Notes under the pieces: model-generated
What the model was told of the DNA's origin: nothing
The model's database searches: none
What the model saw: only the letters and a program-made list of their open reading frames with translations
Shown: piece by piece, positions 9,686 to 17,936 of the stretch
Numbering within the stretch: position 1 is the stretch's first letter
Layout of the letters: every line of letters begins with the position of its first letter
Origin: Geodermatophilus sp. DSM 44513
Lineage (GTDB): Bacteria; Actinomycetota; Actinomycetes; Mycobacteriales; Geodermatophilaceae
Reading direction: 5' to 3'
Assembly: GCF_032460525.1 (NCBI RefSeq)
Contig: NZ_CP135963.1
Span: 2,852,001-2,916,000, forward strand
Length of the DNA stretch: 64,000 nt
Translations under genes and position numbers: made by a program

Positions 9686-9714
9686 GGCCGGCCGCGGAAT
9701 GCCGCCGGCCGGCC
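9686..9714. terminator. GC-rich hairpin after the thioesterase gene
   Basis: Arms GGCCGGCC (9686-9693) and GGCCGGCC (9707-9714) are self-complementary around a 13-base loop. It starts 17 bases after the thioesterase stop and ends 18 bases before the DUF427 start, so it may terminate the first or affect the second. There is no U tract, which is usual in this GC range. Confidence 0.35.
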
Positions 9715-9731
9715 GCCGCGTTCGGCGTGCC

Positions 9732-10013
<282 letters not shown>

Positions 10014-10064
10014 CCCCGGCCACGTCCCGGGTCCCGCGAGGCGTGGGGAGGGCGGGGTCCTTCT

Positions 10065-10499
10065 TCAGCTCGGCCGCGTGCCGGCGAGCTCGCGGGCGGC
10101 CTCGGCCGCCTCGGCGTCGAGGGTCTGCGAGCGCTCCTGGCGCTCGATGAGCTCGTGGTAGCGCGCCCACGCCTCCTCCGGGCGGACGCCCAGGGCCGCG
10201 GCGACCTGCTCCCACGACGCCCCGCCGCGCAGGGCGGCCCGGAAGCCGGTCAGCTCGCTGTCGCGCGCACGGCGGGCGACGACCTCGCCCAGGGCGAGCA
10301 GCTCGAGGGACTCGGCGACGTCGAGGGAGGTCGTGGTGTCCTTGATCGAGGCCCAGTCGTCGGCGTCGACGTCCACGACGGTGTTCAGGGTGGTGGCCCC
10401 GGAGTCCCGCCGGCTCAGGAAGTCCAGGCGCGTGACGGCCGTCGTCAGGGAGAACTCCCGGTCGAGGACCTCCGGTGTGATGTCCATGCGGCCTGCCAT
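10065..10499 (-). CDS. Small conserved protein with a helix-turn-helix-like segment
   Basis: I do not recognise this 144-aa protein. The N-terminal half (TTAVTRLDFLSRRDSG, DADDWASIKDT) is mixed, and the C-terminal half is helical. Residues 96-115 (SWEQVAAALGVRPEEAWARY) resemble a helix-turn-helix recognition motif of the kind found in small actinobacterial regulators and antitoxin-like proteins. The tail is acidic and alanine-rich. ATG at 10499 follows a run of six G. An in-frame ATG at 10487 is an alternative. A sequence like the TGAAGGACC repeat described at 22101 begins at its stop codon. Confidence 0.5.
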   Translation of the reverse strand: MAGRMDITPEVLDREFSLTTAVTRLDFLSRRDSGATTLNTVVDVDADDWASIKDTTTSLDVAESLELLALGEVVARRARDSELTGFRAALRGGASWEQVAAALGVRPEEAWARYHELIERQERSQTLDAEAAEAARELAGTRPS

Positions 10500-10569
10500 C
10501 CCCCCGTGCGTCGGCGGGTCAAACCCGGTGCGACCGAGATCTCCCGCCGTCCGCGAGCCCGGACCCAGC

Positions 10570-10639
10570 GCGTCCGGGCGCGCACGTGCCGCTCCCGGAC
10601 GCGCGTGAGGGCCCGCCCCCGGTGCGGGAGCAGGCCCTC
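10570..10639. terminator. Two adjacent hairpins, likely transcription terminator
   Basis: The first stem pairs GCGTCCGGG (10570-10578) with CCCGGACGC (10594-10602). The second pairs GAGGGCC (10607-10613) with GGCCCTC (10633-10639). Both lie within 90 bases of the end of the ferritin-like gene, whose transcript runs leftward into them. They could also insulate the next minus-strand gene. Confidence 0.5.
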
Positions 10640-10657
10640 GTGCGCAGGCGGTGTGAC

Positions 10658-11629
10658 TCAGGCGTCGACGCCCACGGCCTCCTTGGCCAGCGCGGCCACC
10701 TGGGCCTGAGCGGCGTTGACGATGCTCGTCCGCTTCTTGTGGGTCTCCTCGTAGCGGATGATCACGCGGATGTCGTGCGCGGTGCGGAGCTCCTTGACGG
10801 CCTTGACGGCGTCCTGGGTCGACAGCGAGTCGTAGCCCTTGATGGGCAGCTCGTCGGCGCTCACGTCACCGAGCTCCTCGCGGGCGGTGCGGGCGGCCTG
10901 GGCGGCCTCCCGGTTGCCCTCGCGACGGGCGATGCGCTCGGCCCGGCGCAGGGCGGCGCTGCGCCCGACGGTCAGGGTCTCGCGGACGGCGTCGGTGAAC
11001 GACGAGGCCTTGTCGCCGGCCTCGCTCAGCCGCTCGCCGGCCTCCTCGCGGCGCTGCTGCACCGACTCGACGACCTCGTTGACCCGGTTGGCCCAGAAGC
11101 GCACCGGGGCGTTGGCCGCGCGGGCGGCGGTGCCGGCGACCCGCTGGAACGCGGTGGCCTGCAGCGCGGCGGGCCCGCCCATGGCCTCCTCGGCCAGGAC
11201 GACGGTCAGCCACTCGATGGTGGCCTTGTGCGCGGTCTGCAGGCGCTCGGCCAGCGCCCGGACCCGGGGCAGCTCGGCCTGCTCGGCCAGCACCTTGAGG
11301 TAGGTGGCGCGGTCGTTGAGCTGGTGCTCCAGGGACAGGTCCTGCAGCAGGGCCTCCTCGAGCGGCTCGACCTGCTCGAAACCGGCCTTGAGGACGGCGG
11401 ACAGCCGGCCCAGGGCGGGGGTCACCACGTCCGGCACGCCACCGAGGGCGCGCAGCTGGTCGGTGATGGCCCGGACCCGCTCCGCGGCGTGGTCGGCGTT
11501 CTGGGTCAGCTCACGGCGGACGGCCTCGGTGCGGGCCTGGGAGATGCGGGTGCGGGCGACCTGCTCCTCGGTCTGGGTCAGCAGGACGAGCGCACGCAGC
11601 TGGTTGATGATCTTGGTGTTGTCAGCCAT
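10658..11629 (-). CDS. Long-helical ferritin-like protein
   Basis: This 323-aa protein is almost entirely predicted helix, with no signal peptide or membrane segment. The N-terminal 150 residues are amphipathic helices rich in Glu, Gln and Arg, consistent with a ferritin-like bundle. The middle (about 165-245) is alanine- and arginine-rich, as in surface- or lipid-binding helices. The C-terminal 60 residues carry ELPIKGYDSLSTQDAVKAVK and IRYEETHKKRTSIV. Similar C-terminal helical hairpins occur in actinobacterial storage- or lipid-associated proteins. I see no clear E-x-x-H di-iron pairs, so iron chemistry is not supported. Function unknown. A hairpin pair lies downstream. Confidence 0.55.
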   Translation of the reverse strand: MADNTKIINQLRALVLLTQTEEQVARTRISQARTEAVRRELTQNADHAAERVRAITDQLRALGGVPDVVTPALGRLSAVLKAGFEQVEPLEEALLQDLSLEHQLNDRATYLKVLAEQAELPRVRALAERLQTAHKATIEWLTVVLAEEAMGGPAALQATAFQRVAGTAARAANAPVRFWANRVNEVVESVQQRREEAGERLSEAGDKASSFTDAVRETLTVGRSAALRRAERIARREGNREAAQAARTAREELGDVSADELPIKGYDSLSTQDAVKAVKELRTAHDIRVIIRYEETHKKRTSIVNAAQAQVAALAKEAVGVDA

Positions 11630-11716
11630 GACTCCTGTGTGCCCCGCCAGAGCCGTCCGCTAACTCCAGCAAGCGTATTGCTTGCTGTGAACCGGGTCAC
11701 GCAGTCCCCGGCTCGT

Positions 11717-11893
11717 TCAGCGGCTGGGCACGGCCGGACGCGACGGGCGGTCCAGGCGGAGCACCGGCTGGGTGGGCTCGTCGGCCAGCGGCGACCGGGG
11801 ACGCGCCGGCGCGGACGGCCGCAGCGCCGTGCCGCAGCCGACGCAGAACCGGCCCTGCTGGCGGACCGCCCCGCACGTGGCACACGCCGACAT
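11717..11893 (-). CDS. 58-aa zinc-ribbon protein
   Basis: The ATG at 11893 opens a 58-codon gene ending with TGA at 11717. The first 22 residues (MSACATCGAVRQQGRFCVGC) contain two C-x-x-C pairs spaced as in a rubredoxin-like zinc ribbon. The remaining residues are proline- and arginine-rich and look disordered. A single zinc ribbon with a short tail is common in actinobacteria and usually serves protein or nucleic-acid binding; the partner is unknown. A GAGGG element precedes the start. It stands alone between the helical protein gene and the Nudix gene. Confidence 0.7.
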   Translation of the reverse strand: MSACATCGAVRQQGRFCVGCGTALRPSAPARPRSPLADEPTQPVLRLDRPSRPAVPSR

Positions 11894-11981
11894 GGCGACC
11901 TCCCTCGCAGCTCGGCGGGTCCGGTGACCGCGCCTGCCGGGAAGGTGCCAGCACCGCGCACCCGGACCGTGGCCGGTGTGG

Positions 11982-12485
11982 TCAGTGGGACGAGTCGTCG
12001 CCGAACCGTTGCACGACCGGCAGCGCGAGCAGCCGGTCCAGCAACGGCACCTGGCCGCGCACCAGCTTCTCCCGCGCCACGGCGACCCCCACCCAGGCGG
12101 CCCGGTCGATCTCGGGGAAGTCCTGCACCCGGCCCGAGCGCGGCGGCCACTCCATCGGGAAGGTGTTGCTCACCGCGGCGCTCGCGTCGAGGTCCCCTTC
12201 GCCCGCCCACGCGGTCAGCCGCTTGCCGCCGGACTGGCGGACCTCCCCGAGCGGCACCAGGTCGCCGACCGGTGCCGGCACGCCGATCTCCTCGGCGAAC
12301 TCCCGTAGCGCGACCTCCCGCGGCTCCTCGTCGGGGCCGTGCTCGCCCTTGGGGATGGACCACGCGCCGGCATCCCGGCGCACCCAGAACGGCCCGCCCA
12401 TGTGCCCGATCAGCACCTCGACCGCGCCGTCCGCGCCGAACCGGTAGAGCAGCAGCCCCGCACTCGTCCTCGGCACGACCGCCAT
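11982..12485 (-). CDS. Nudix hydrolase
   Basis: This 167-aa Nudix domain has a complete box, G-x5-E-x7-REFAEEIGV, within GEHGPDEEPREVAL. The metal-binding glutamates are therefore intact. AWSIPKGEHGPDEEP and a final WPPRSGRVQDFPEIDRA fit the subgroup annotated as (di)nucleoside polyphosphate or 8-oxo-dGTP-like hydrolases. The exact substrate cannot be told. The ATG at 12485 begins at MAVVPRTSAGLLLYR, the usual first strand. A longer frame upstream has no homology-like content. It is monocistronic. Confidence 0.85.
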   Translation of the reverse strand: MAVVPRTSAGLLLYRFGADGAVEVLIGHMGGPFWVRRDAGAWSIPKGEHGPDEEPREVALREFAEEIGVPAPVGDLVPLGEVRQSGGKRLTAWAGEGDLDASAAVSNTFPMEWPPRSGRVQDFPEIDRAAWVGVAVAREKLVRGQVPLLDRLLALPVVQRFGDDSSH

Positions 12486-12546
12486 CCTCGTCCGCCATCG
12501 GCGGTCCCGGCCTGGCGCGGCGCGGCGCTGACGTCCGTCAGGTGGA

Positions 12547-12589
12547 GCGGCGCCGCCCGGCGCCAGGGGGAGCAGCCGGGCGGCGCCGC
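12547..12589 (-). terminator. Strong hairpin at the end of the hyu operon
   Basis: A perfect 15-bp stem pairs GCGGCGCCGCCCGGC (12547-12561) with GCCGGGCGGCGCCGC (12575-12589), with a 13-base loop. It lies 3 bases past the stop of the last gene of the leftward hyuA-hyuB-hydrolase operon. This is where a terminator is expected. Confidence 0.65.
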
Positions 12590-12592
12590 GGT

Positions 12593-13204
12593 CTAGAGGT
12601 GGGCCAGCGCCTCGGGCAGGTCGACGACGTCGGCGTACTTGGCGTCCAGGTCGGCCAGGTTGGCGTCCTGCAGCGCCGGGCTCCGGTCGGCACACGCCTG
12701 GCGCACCACCTGCGGCCGGAAGCCGGAGCTGAGCGCGTCCATGGCCGTGGCCCGCACGCAGCCCGACGTCGAGACCCCGGCGACGACCACCGTGTCGACC
12801 CCGGCCGCGTGCAGGGTCGACGCCAGCGACGTGCCGGAGAACGCCGACGCGTACTGCTTCACCACGACCGGCTCTCCCGGCCCGGGCTCCAGGGTCAGCG
12901 CCCCCCAGTCGCCGGGGGCGTCCTCGGCGAAGGCGGCCAGCGCCGGCACCTTGCGCACGAACCACCCGCCGTCCGCCAGCCCCGCGGCGTACCGGACGGC
13001 GGTCCAGACGACCGGCCGCCCGGACCCGCGCGCCGCCTCGACCAGCGCGGACGCCGCCTCGACCGCCGGACCCGGGTCGGGCAGGGCGAACGGCCCGTCC
13101 GGCTCGGTGTAGGCCCGGCACAGGTCGACGACGAGCACGGCCGGCCGGCTCCCCCAGCCCACCCGGCCGGAGAACGCCGGGCCGTGCGGCCCCGGGGCGC
13201 TCAT
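12593..13204 (-). CDS. Isochorismatase-like cysteine hydrolase
   Basis: This 203-aa protein has the fold of the isochorismatase/N-carbamoylsarcosine amidohydrolase family. The catalytic Asp lies in AVLVVDLCRAY, the Lys in VVVKQYASAFSGT, and the nucleophilic Cys in VVAGVSTSGCVRATAMDAL. All three members of the triad are present. The ATG overlaps the hyuB stop (ATGA), so it is the last, translationally coupled gene of the hydantoinase-type operon. That context favours an amidohydrolase acting on an N-carbamoyl or ureido product of the upstream enzyme, though this is inferred only from position. Confidence 0.82.
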   Translation of the reverse strand: MSAPGPHGPAFSGRVGWGSRPAVLVVDLCRAYTEPDGPFALPDPGPAVEAASALVEAARGSGRPVVWTAVRYAAGLADGGWFVRKVPALAAFAEDAPGDWGALTLEPGPGEPVVVKQYASAFSGTSLASTLHAAGVDTVVVAGVSTSGCVRATAMDALSSGFRPQVVRQACADRSPALQDANLADLDAKYADVVDLPEALAHL

Positions 13205-15078
13205 CCCGCCGCCCACACCGGACGGCGCGGCGCGGGCAGCCCGGTCTCCTCCTCGCAGCGGGCCAGCAGCTCCTCGATCGGCGGCCCCATGTCGAAGACC
13301 GGCAGCTCGGCCGGGCGGTCGGCACGCAGCTGGTCGCGCAGGGTCTCGGTCGCCCCGGCATCGACCTCGCCGTCCTCGGTGACGACCACCCCGTACCGCT
13401 CGGCGCCGCGGGGCGTGACCAGGCCGCGCCGCACCTCCCGGGCCACCAGCTCCGGGTCCCGCTCCAGCGGGTCGCCCCACCCGCCGCCGCCCCAGGTGAC
13501 GAAGTGCAGGACGTCGCCGGGGTGCACCGGCACGCCGTGGCACTTGCTCGGCAGCACCTCGCGGGTGCCGTCGGCGCGCTCCACCCACTTGCGGCCGCGG
13601 GCGCCGGGCTGCCCGCCGTTGACGCCCCACGGGTAGGTCAGCCAGCGGTCGTCGTGGATGGCGATCTCGCCGGGTTCGGCGAAGACGTAGGCGACGTCCA
13701 CGCCGTTGCCGCCGCGGTGCAGCCCCGCGCCGCCGGTGTCGGCGACGGTCTCCCACTTCTCGATGCGCAGCGGGTAGTAGGACTCCAGGTACTCGCAGGG
13801 GATGTTGACGAAGCTCGGCCACAGCGAGTGCCCGTCCGGCCCGTCGCCCAGCGGCCGGCCGGGGATGCCGCCGAAGCCGATCGAGTAGAGCTGGAACCAC
13901 TCGCCCTCCCGCTCCCCGGACGAGTGGTGCCCGGAGTACATGAAGTGCGGCGAGGAGGAGAAGCCGGCCGCGTTGAGCAGCGCCGGGTTGGTCTGCCCGA
14001 GCAGCCCGCCGAACAGGTCGAACACCCGCCCGATGCCGTGGTTGCGGCCGTTGAGCGCCGCCGGGTGCCGCGGCTTCCAGTAGGAGCCCTCCGGGATGGT
14101 GACGTCGACCAGCGGGTAGAACCCGTCGTTCCACAGGATCTGCGGGTCGGCCACGGTGATCATGTAGATCCCGAAGAACATCCGGGTCAGGTTCTCGTTG
14201 ATGTAGTAGTTGATCGGCCCGGCGGCCTGCGGCGAGGAGCCGGTGAAGTCCAGGTGCACCTTCTCGCCGGTGCGGGTCAGCGACAGCGTCAGCTCGTAGG
14301 GGCCGTTGCCGACGCCGTCGTCGCAGATGTGGTCGGTGAAGGAGAGGGTGCGGCCCTCCTCGAACACCATCTGCAGCAGCACCTTCATCGCGTCGTGGTT
14401 GCGCTGCAGCAGCGCGTCCAGCGCGGACAGGTAGGTGGCGGTGCCGAAGCGGGTGCACATCTCCTGCACCCGGCGCGCGGCGGTGCGGCAGGCGGCGACC
14501 AGGCCGTTGAGGTCGGCGCGGTTCCAGTCCGGCATGCGGACCTGGTTGAGGATGATCCGCAGCGCGTCGTCGTTGAGCACGCCCTTCCGGTAGAGCTTGA
14601 AGGGCGGGATGACCACGCCCTCCTCGTAGATGGTGCGCGCGTCGGTGGGCATGGACGACGGGGTCTTGCCGCCCACGTCGGACATGTGCCCGAACATCGA
14701 CGCCCAGCCCACGACCCGGCCCTCGTGGAAGACGGGCAGGACCAGCAGCCAGTCGTTGGCGTGGCTGATCGCCGCGCCGCAGGCGTACGGGTCGCTGGTG
14801 AGCAGGACGTCGCCCTCCTCGACGGTGTCGTCGAAGCCGTCGAGGAAGTCGGGGATGGACAGGCCGAACTGGCCGACGACCATCTTCCCGTCGGGGTCGC
14901 CGATCAGCGGGAACTCGTCGTGCTGCTCGCGGATGCCCGGGGACAGGGCGGTGCGGAAGAGCACCTCGTCCATCTCGTAGCGGGCGTTGCGCAGCCCGTT
15001 CTCGATCAGGTCGAGGGTCACCGGGTCGACGTCGACCCGCCCGACCCCGCCGGTGGCGGTCTCGATGATCCGTGCCAT
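13201..15078 (-). CDS. Hydantoinase B / oxoprolinase subunit beta (HyuB-like)
   Basis: This 625-aa protein spans a full hydantoinase B domain. Marks include VDPVTLDLIENGLRNARYEM at the start, LLTSDPYACGAAISHANDWL, DGVGNGPYELTLSLTRTGEK, IENLTR-like NENLTRMFFG, and the glycine-rich HRGGNGVDVAYVF near the end. With HyuA it forms an ATP-dependent enzyme opening cyclic amides such as 5-oxoproline or hydantoins, or carboxylating ketones in acetone-carboxylase relatives. The substrate is not determined by sequence. The ATG start is 3 bases from the hyuA stop. The gene sits between hyuA and a cysteine hydrolase in one operon. Confidence 0.88.
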   Translation of the reverse strand: MARIIETATGGVGRVDVDPVTLDLIENGLRNARYEMDEVLFRTALSPGIREQHDEFPLIGDPDGKMVVGQFGLSIPDFLDGFDDTVEEGDVLLTSDPYACGAAISHANDWLLVLPVFHEGRVVGWASMFGHMSDVGGKTPSSMPTDARTIYEEGVVIPPFKLYRKGVLNDDALRIILNQVRMPDWNRADLNGLVAACRTAARRVQEMCTRFGTATYLSALDALLQRNHDAMKVLLQMVFEEGRTLSFTDHICDDGVGNGPYELTLSLTRTGEKVHLDFTGSSPQAAGPINYYINENLTRMFFGIYMITVADPQILWNDGFYPLVDVTIPEGSYWKPRHPAALNGRNHGIGRVFDLFGGLLGQTNPALLNAAGFSSSPHFMYSGHHSSGEREGEWFQLYSIGFGGIPGRPLGDGPDGHSLWPSFVNIPCEYLESYYPLRIEKWETVADTGGAGLHRGGNGVDVAYVFAEPGEIAIHDDRWLTYPWGVNGGQPGARGRKWVERADGTREVLPSKCHGVPVHPGDVLHFVTWGGGGWGDPLERDPELVAREVRRGLVTPRGAERYGVVVTEDGEVDAGATETLRDQLRADRPAELPVFDMGPPIEELLARCEEETGLPAPRRPVWAAG

Positions 15079-15081
15079 GGG

Positions 15082-17154
15082 TCAGCCCTCCGCGTCGTCG
15101 GTGAGCGGCTCGATGAGCAGGGAGCCCGAGGGGTGCACGGTGGCCGCGTGCCCGGGCAGCACGAGGGTCGTGGAGTCCATCTCGGTGACGATGGCCGGGC
15201 CGCGGACGACGTCGCCGGCCCGCAGCCGTTCCCGGTCGTAGACGCCGGCGGTGGTGTGCCCGCCGTCGACGTACACCCGGGTCTCGGTGACCAGCGCCGC
15301 CGCCGGGTCGCCGTCCCCGGGGTCGAGGTGCACCGGGGCGACGTCGGGGCGCGGGCCGGTGACCGTGGCGCGGGCGTTGACCAGCTCGTGGTCGACGTCG
15401 AGCAGGAAGGAGAACAGCCGGTCGTGCTCGGCGTCGAACGCCGCCCCCAGCCGCGCGAGCGCGTCCCCTCCCTCCAGCCAGGACGGGTCCACCGACACCG
15501 GGATCTCGAAGCCCTGGCCGGAGTAGCGCACGTCGACCTGGTAGCCGACCGTCTGGTCGGCCCGCGCCAGCCCCTGGCCGGCCAGCCGCTGCCCGGCCTC
15601 GTCGGCCAGCTCGCGCAGGATCGCCACCAGCTCGGCGTCGGTGAGCTGACCCAGGCGGCGCAGCACGGTGCGGGCGGACTCGTCGCGCCGGCTGGTGGTC
15701 GCGTCGCCGAGCGCGCAGAGCAGCCCGGGCCCAGGCGGGACGATCACCGGCCAGGCGCCGGTCAGCCGGCCCAGGGCGTTGGCGTGCAGCGGGCCGGCGC
15801 CGCCGAAGGCGACCAGGGCGAAGTCGCGCGGGTCGAAGCCCTGCTGCACCGAGACCAGCCGCAGCCCGCCGAGCATGTTCTCGTTGACGATGTCGACGAT
15901 GCCCGCGGCGGCGGCCTCGGGGGACTCCAGCCCCATCGCCTCGGCCACCTTGCCGACGGCGGCCCGCGACGCCTCGGCGTCCAGGGTGATCTCCCCGCCG
16001 GCCAGCGACGAGGGCAGGTAGCCGAGGACCACGTCGGCGTCGGTGACCGTCGGGTCGGTGCCACCCCGCCCGTAGGCGGCCGGCCCGGGGTCGGCGCCGG
16101 CGGACTGGGGGCCGACCCGCAGCGCGCGGGTCAGCTGCGGCACGTGCGCGATCGAGCCGCCGCCGGCGCCCACGGTCCGGACGTCGACGCTGGAGGCGCG
16201 CACCGCCAGGTCGCCGACCTTGGTCTCCCGGCCGATCCGCGGGCGGAGGTCGCGGACGAGCGCCACGTCGGTCGACGTGCCGCCCATGTCGAAGGTGATG
16301 AGGTCGCGGTGGCCGCACTGCTCGGCCACCCACACCGCGCCGGTGACCCCGCCGGCCGGGCCGGACAGCAGCATCGTGACCGGCGCGGCGACCGCGGCGT
16401 CGGCGGACTGCAGCCCGCCGTCGCTGCGCAGGACGGCCAGCTCCGCGGTGACGCCGCCCTCGCGCAGCCCGGCGGAGAGGTGCTGCACGTAGCGGGCCAC
16501 CTGCGGTTGCACGTAGCCGTTGGCCACCGTGGTCAGCGTCCGCTCGTACTCGCGCAGCTCGGGCAGCACGTCCGAGGACAGCGACACCGGGACACCGGGC
16601 AGCAGCTCGGCGGCCAGCTCGGCGACCCGCCGCTCGTGGGCGGGGTCGGCGAAGGAGTTGATGAGCGAGACCGCGATGGCCTGCACGCCCCGGCCGGCCA
16701 GCCGCGCCAGCTGCCGGCGGACGTCGTCGTCGTCCAGCGGCCGGACCACCGAGCCGTCGCTGGCGATCCGCTCGTCGACCTCGACGGTGTCCTCGAGGTC
16801 CGCCAGCGGCTCGGGCTTGGGCCAGATGATCCAGCCGGCCAGCCCGCCGGGGACGAAGGAGCGGGCGATCTGCAGCACCTGGCGGAACCCGCGGGTGGTG
16901 ACCAGGCCGACCCGGGCGCCCTTGCCCTCGAGGATCGCGTTGGTGGCGACCGTGGTGCCGTGCAGCACCTGCGCCACCTCGCCCATCGCGATGCCGGCGT
17001 CGGCGCACACCTTCCCGATGCCGGTGAGCACCCCGACCGCCTGGTCGACCGGCGTCGAGGCGGTCTTCGCCCGCCAGGTGGCGCCGCTGTCCTCGTCGAC
17101 CAGCAGCACGTCGGTGAAGGTGCCGCCGACGTCGACTCCGAGCCGGTAGCTCAT
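15082..17154 (-). CDS. Hydantoinase A / oxoprolinase subunit alpha (HyuA-like)
   Basis: This 690-aa protein opens with MSYRLGVDVGGTFTDVLLVD, the phosphate-binding loop of the actin-like ATPase fold used by HyuA. A second phosphate loop appears as ITFDMGGTSTDVALV, and the adenosine motif as LVAFGGAGPLHANALG. The length is typical of single hydantoinase A subunits. The ATG at 17154 overlaps the stop of the GntR gene by the ATGA junction, so regulator and enzyme are coupled. It supplies ATP-driven activation of the cyclic amide or ketone acted on together with HyuB. Confidence 0.88.
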   Translation of the reverse strand: MSYRLGVDVGGTFTDVLLVDEDSGATWRAKTASTPVDQAVGVLTGIGKVCADAGIAMGEVAQVLHGTTVATNAILEGKGARVGLVTTRGFRQVLQIARSFVPGGLAGWIIWPKPEPLADLEDTVEVDERIASDGSVVRPLDDDDVRRQLARLAGRGVQAIAVSLINSFADPAHERRVAELAAELLPGVPVSLSSDVLPELREYERTLTTVANGYVQPQVARYVQHLSAGLREGGVTAELAVLRSDGGLQSADAAVAAPVTMLLSGPAGGVTGAVWVAEQCGHRDLITFDMGGTSTDVALVRDLRPRIGRETKVGDLAVRASSVDVRTVGAGGGSIAHVPQLTRALRVGPQSAGADPGPAAYGRGGTDPTVTDADVVLGYLPSSLAGGEITLDAEASRAAVGKVAEAMGLESPEAAAAGIVDIVNENMLGGLRLVSVQQGFDPRDFALVAFGGAGPLHANALGRLTGAWPVIVPPGPGLLCALGDATTSRRDESARTVLRRLGQLTDAELVAILRELADEAGQRLAGQGLARADQTVGYQVDVRYSGQGFEIPVSVDPSWLEGGDALARLGAAFDAEHDRLFSFLLDVDHELVNARATVTGPRPDVAPVHLDPGDGDPAAALVTETRVYVDGGHTTAGVYDRERLRAGDVVRGPAIVTEMDSTTLVLPGHAATVHPSGSLLIEPLTDDAEG

Positions 17155-17780
17155 GCGGTGTCCTCTCCTCGGGCCGTCTGCAGCCGGGCGGCCCGGACCA
17201 TCACGGCGCGGGCGTTGGCGATGTGCGAGGTCATGACGGCGCGGGCCCACCCCGGGTCCCCCGCGCGGACGGCGGCGACGATCTCGCCGTGGTGGCCCAG
17301 GCTGCGGCGCAGCGAGGCCTCGTCGTAGGTGAGGAAGTTGCGGCGCACGATCGGCGGGTGGATGGCCGCGGCCAGCGCGGCGGCCAGCGGAGGGTGCGCG
17401 GCCAGCGCGACCAGCCGGTCGTGGAAGGCGCGGTTGAGCGGCACCAGGGCGTCGAGGTCCTGCCGCGGGCCGGGGCAGCCGGTGTCGACCATCCGCCGGG
17501 CGAGGTCGTCGAGCTCCTCGACGTCGGCGGGCGTGGCGTTCGGGACGGCGTACGCGGTGAGCTGCGGCTCCAGCACCGACCGCAGCTCGAACACGCCCTC
17601 GAGCTCGGCGAGGGTCCAGGTGGCCACCCGGGCGCCGCGGTTGGGCGTGATCTCCACCAGGCCCTCGGCGGCCAGCCGAGACAGCGCCTCGCGCACCGGG
17701 GTCCGGCTCACCCCGAGGCGGTCGGCGAGCTCGACCTCGCCCAGCCGCGCGCCGGGGGCCAGGTCACCGCCCATGATCAT
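17151..17780 (-). CDS. GntR-family regulator (FadR/FCD subgroup)
   Basis: This 209-aa regulator has an N-terminal winged helix, with recognition region LADRLGVSRTPVREALSRL and wing EITPNRGARV. A C-terminal FCD all-helical ligand-binding domain follows, with histidine-rich motifs such as NRAFHDRLVALAAHPPL. The ATG at 17780 starts slightly late relative to the usual domain edge. The in-frame sequence extends about 15 more codons, but only CTG codons are available there. It is the first gene of the hyu operon and divergent from a lyase gene, so it most likely represses both in response to a pathway acid. Confidence 0.85.
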   Translation of the reverse strand: MIMGGDLAPGARLGEVELADRLGVSRTPVREALSRLAAEGLVEITPNRGARVATWTLAELEGVFELRSVLEPQLTAYAVPNATPADVEELDDLARRMVDTGCPGPRQDLDALVPLNRAFHDRLVALAAHPPLAAALAAAIHPPIVRRNFLTYDEASLRRSLGHHGEIVAAVRAGDPGWARAVMTSHIANARAVMVRAARLQTARGEDTA

Positions 17781-17851
17781 GGCGCGCAGCGTGCCGAGGG
17801 CCCGCTCGGCGGACGTCAGCGAACGTGTCAGCGGTCACACCCCCTCGCAGA

Positions 17852-17925
17852 TTGTGTGCAAACCTAGGGGCGCTCCGGGGTCGTCGGCAATGCCTGTCCG
17901 CGACGTATCGGACACCTGCATACAA
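17852..17925. promoter_or_regulatory. Paired operator-like sites in the GntR/lyase divergent region
   Basis: TTGTGTGCAA (17852-17861) is close to a TTG-N4-CAA palindrome. A second copy in opposite orientation, CTGCATACAA (17916-17925), reads TTGTATGCAG on the other strand and matches the first at 8 of 10 positions. The second abuts the ribosome site of the lyase gene. The spacing and divergent context suit a GntR/FCD dimer binding both sites. Confidence 0.45.
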
Positions 17926-17936
17926 GGAGGGCCGAC

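Noticed and set aside
10658..11629. The helical protein as a true ferritin or di-iron enzyme.
   Set aside because: No convincing pair of E-x-x-H motifs was found, so only a ferritin-like helical fold is suggested.
17781..17826. Extending the GntR gene about 15 codons upstream to complete the winged-helix domain.
   Set aside because: Only CTG codons are available in frame and no ribosome site supports them, so ATG 17780 was kept with a note.
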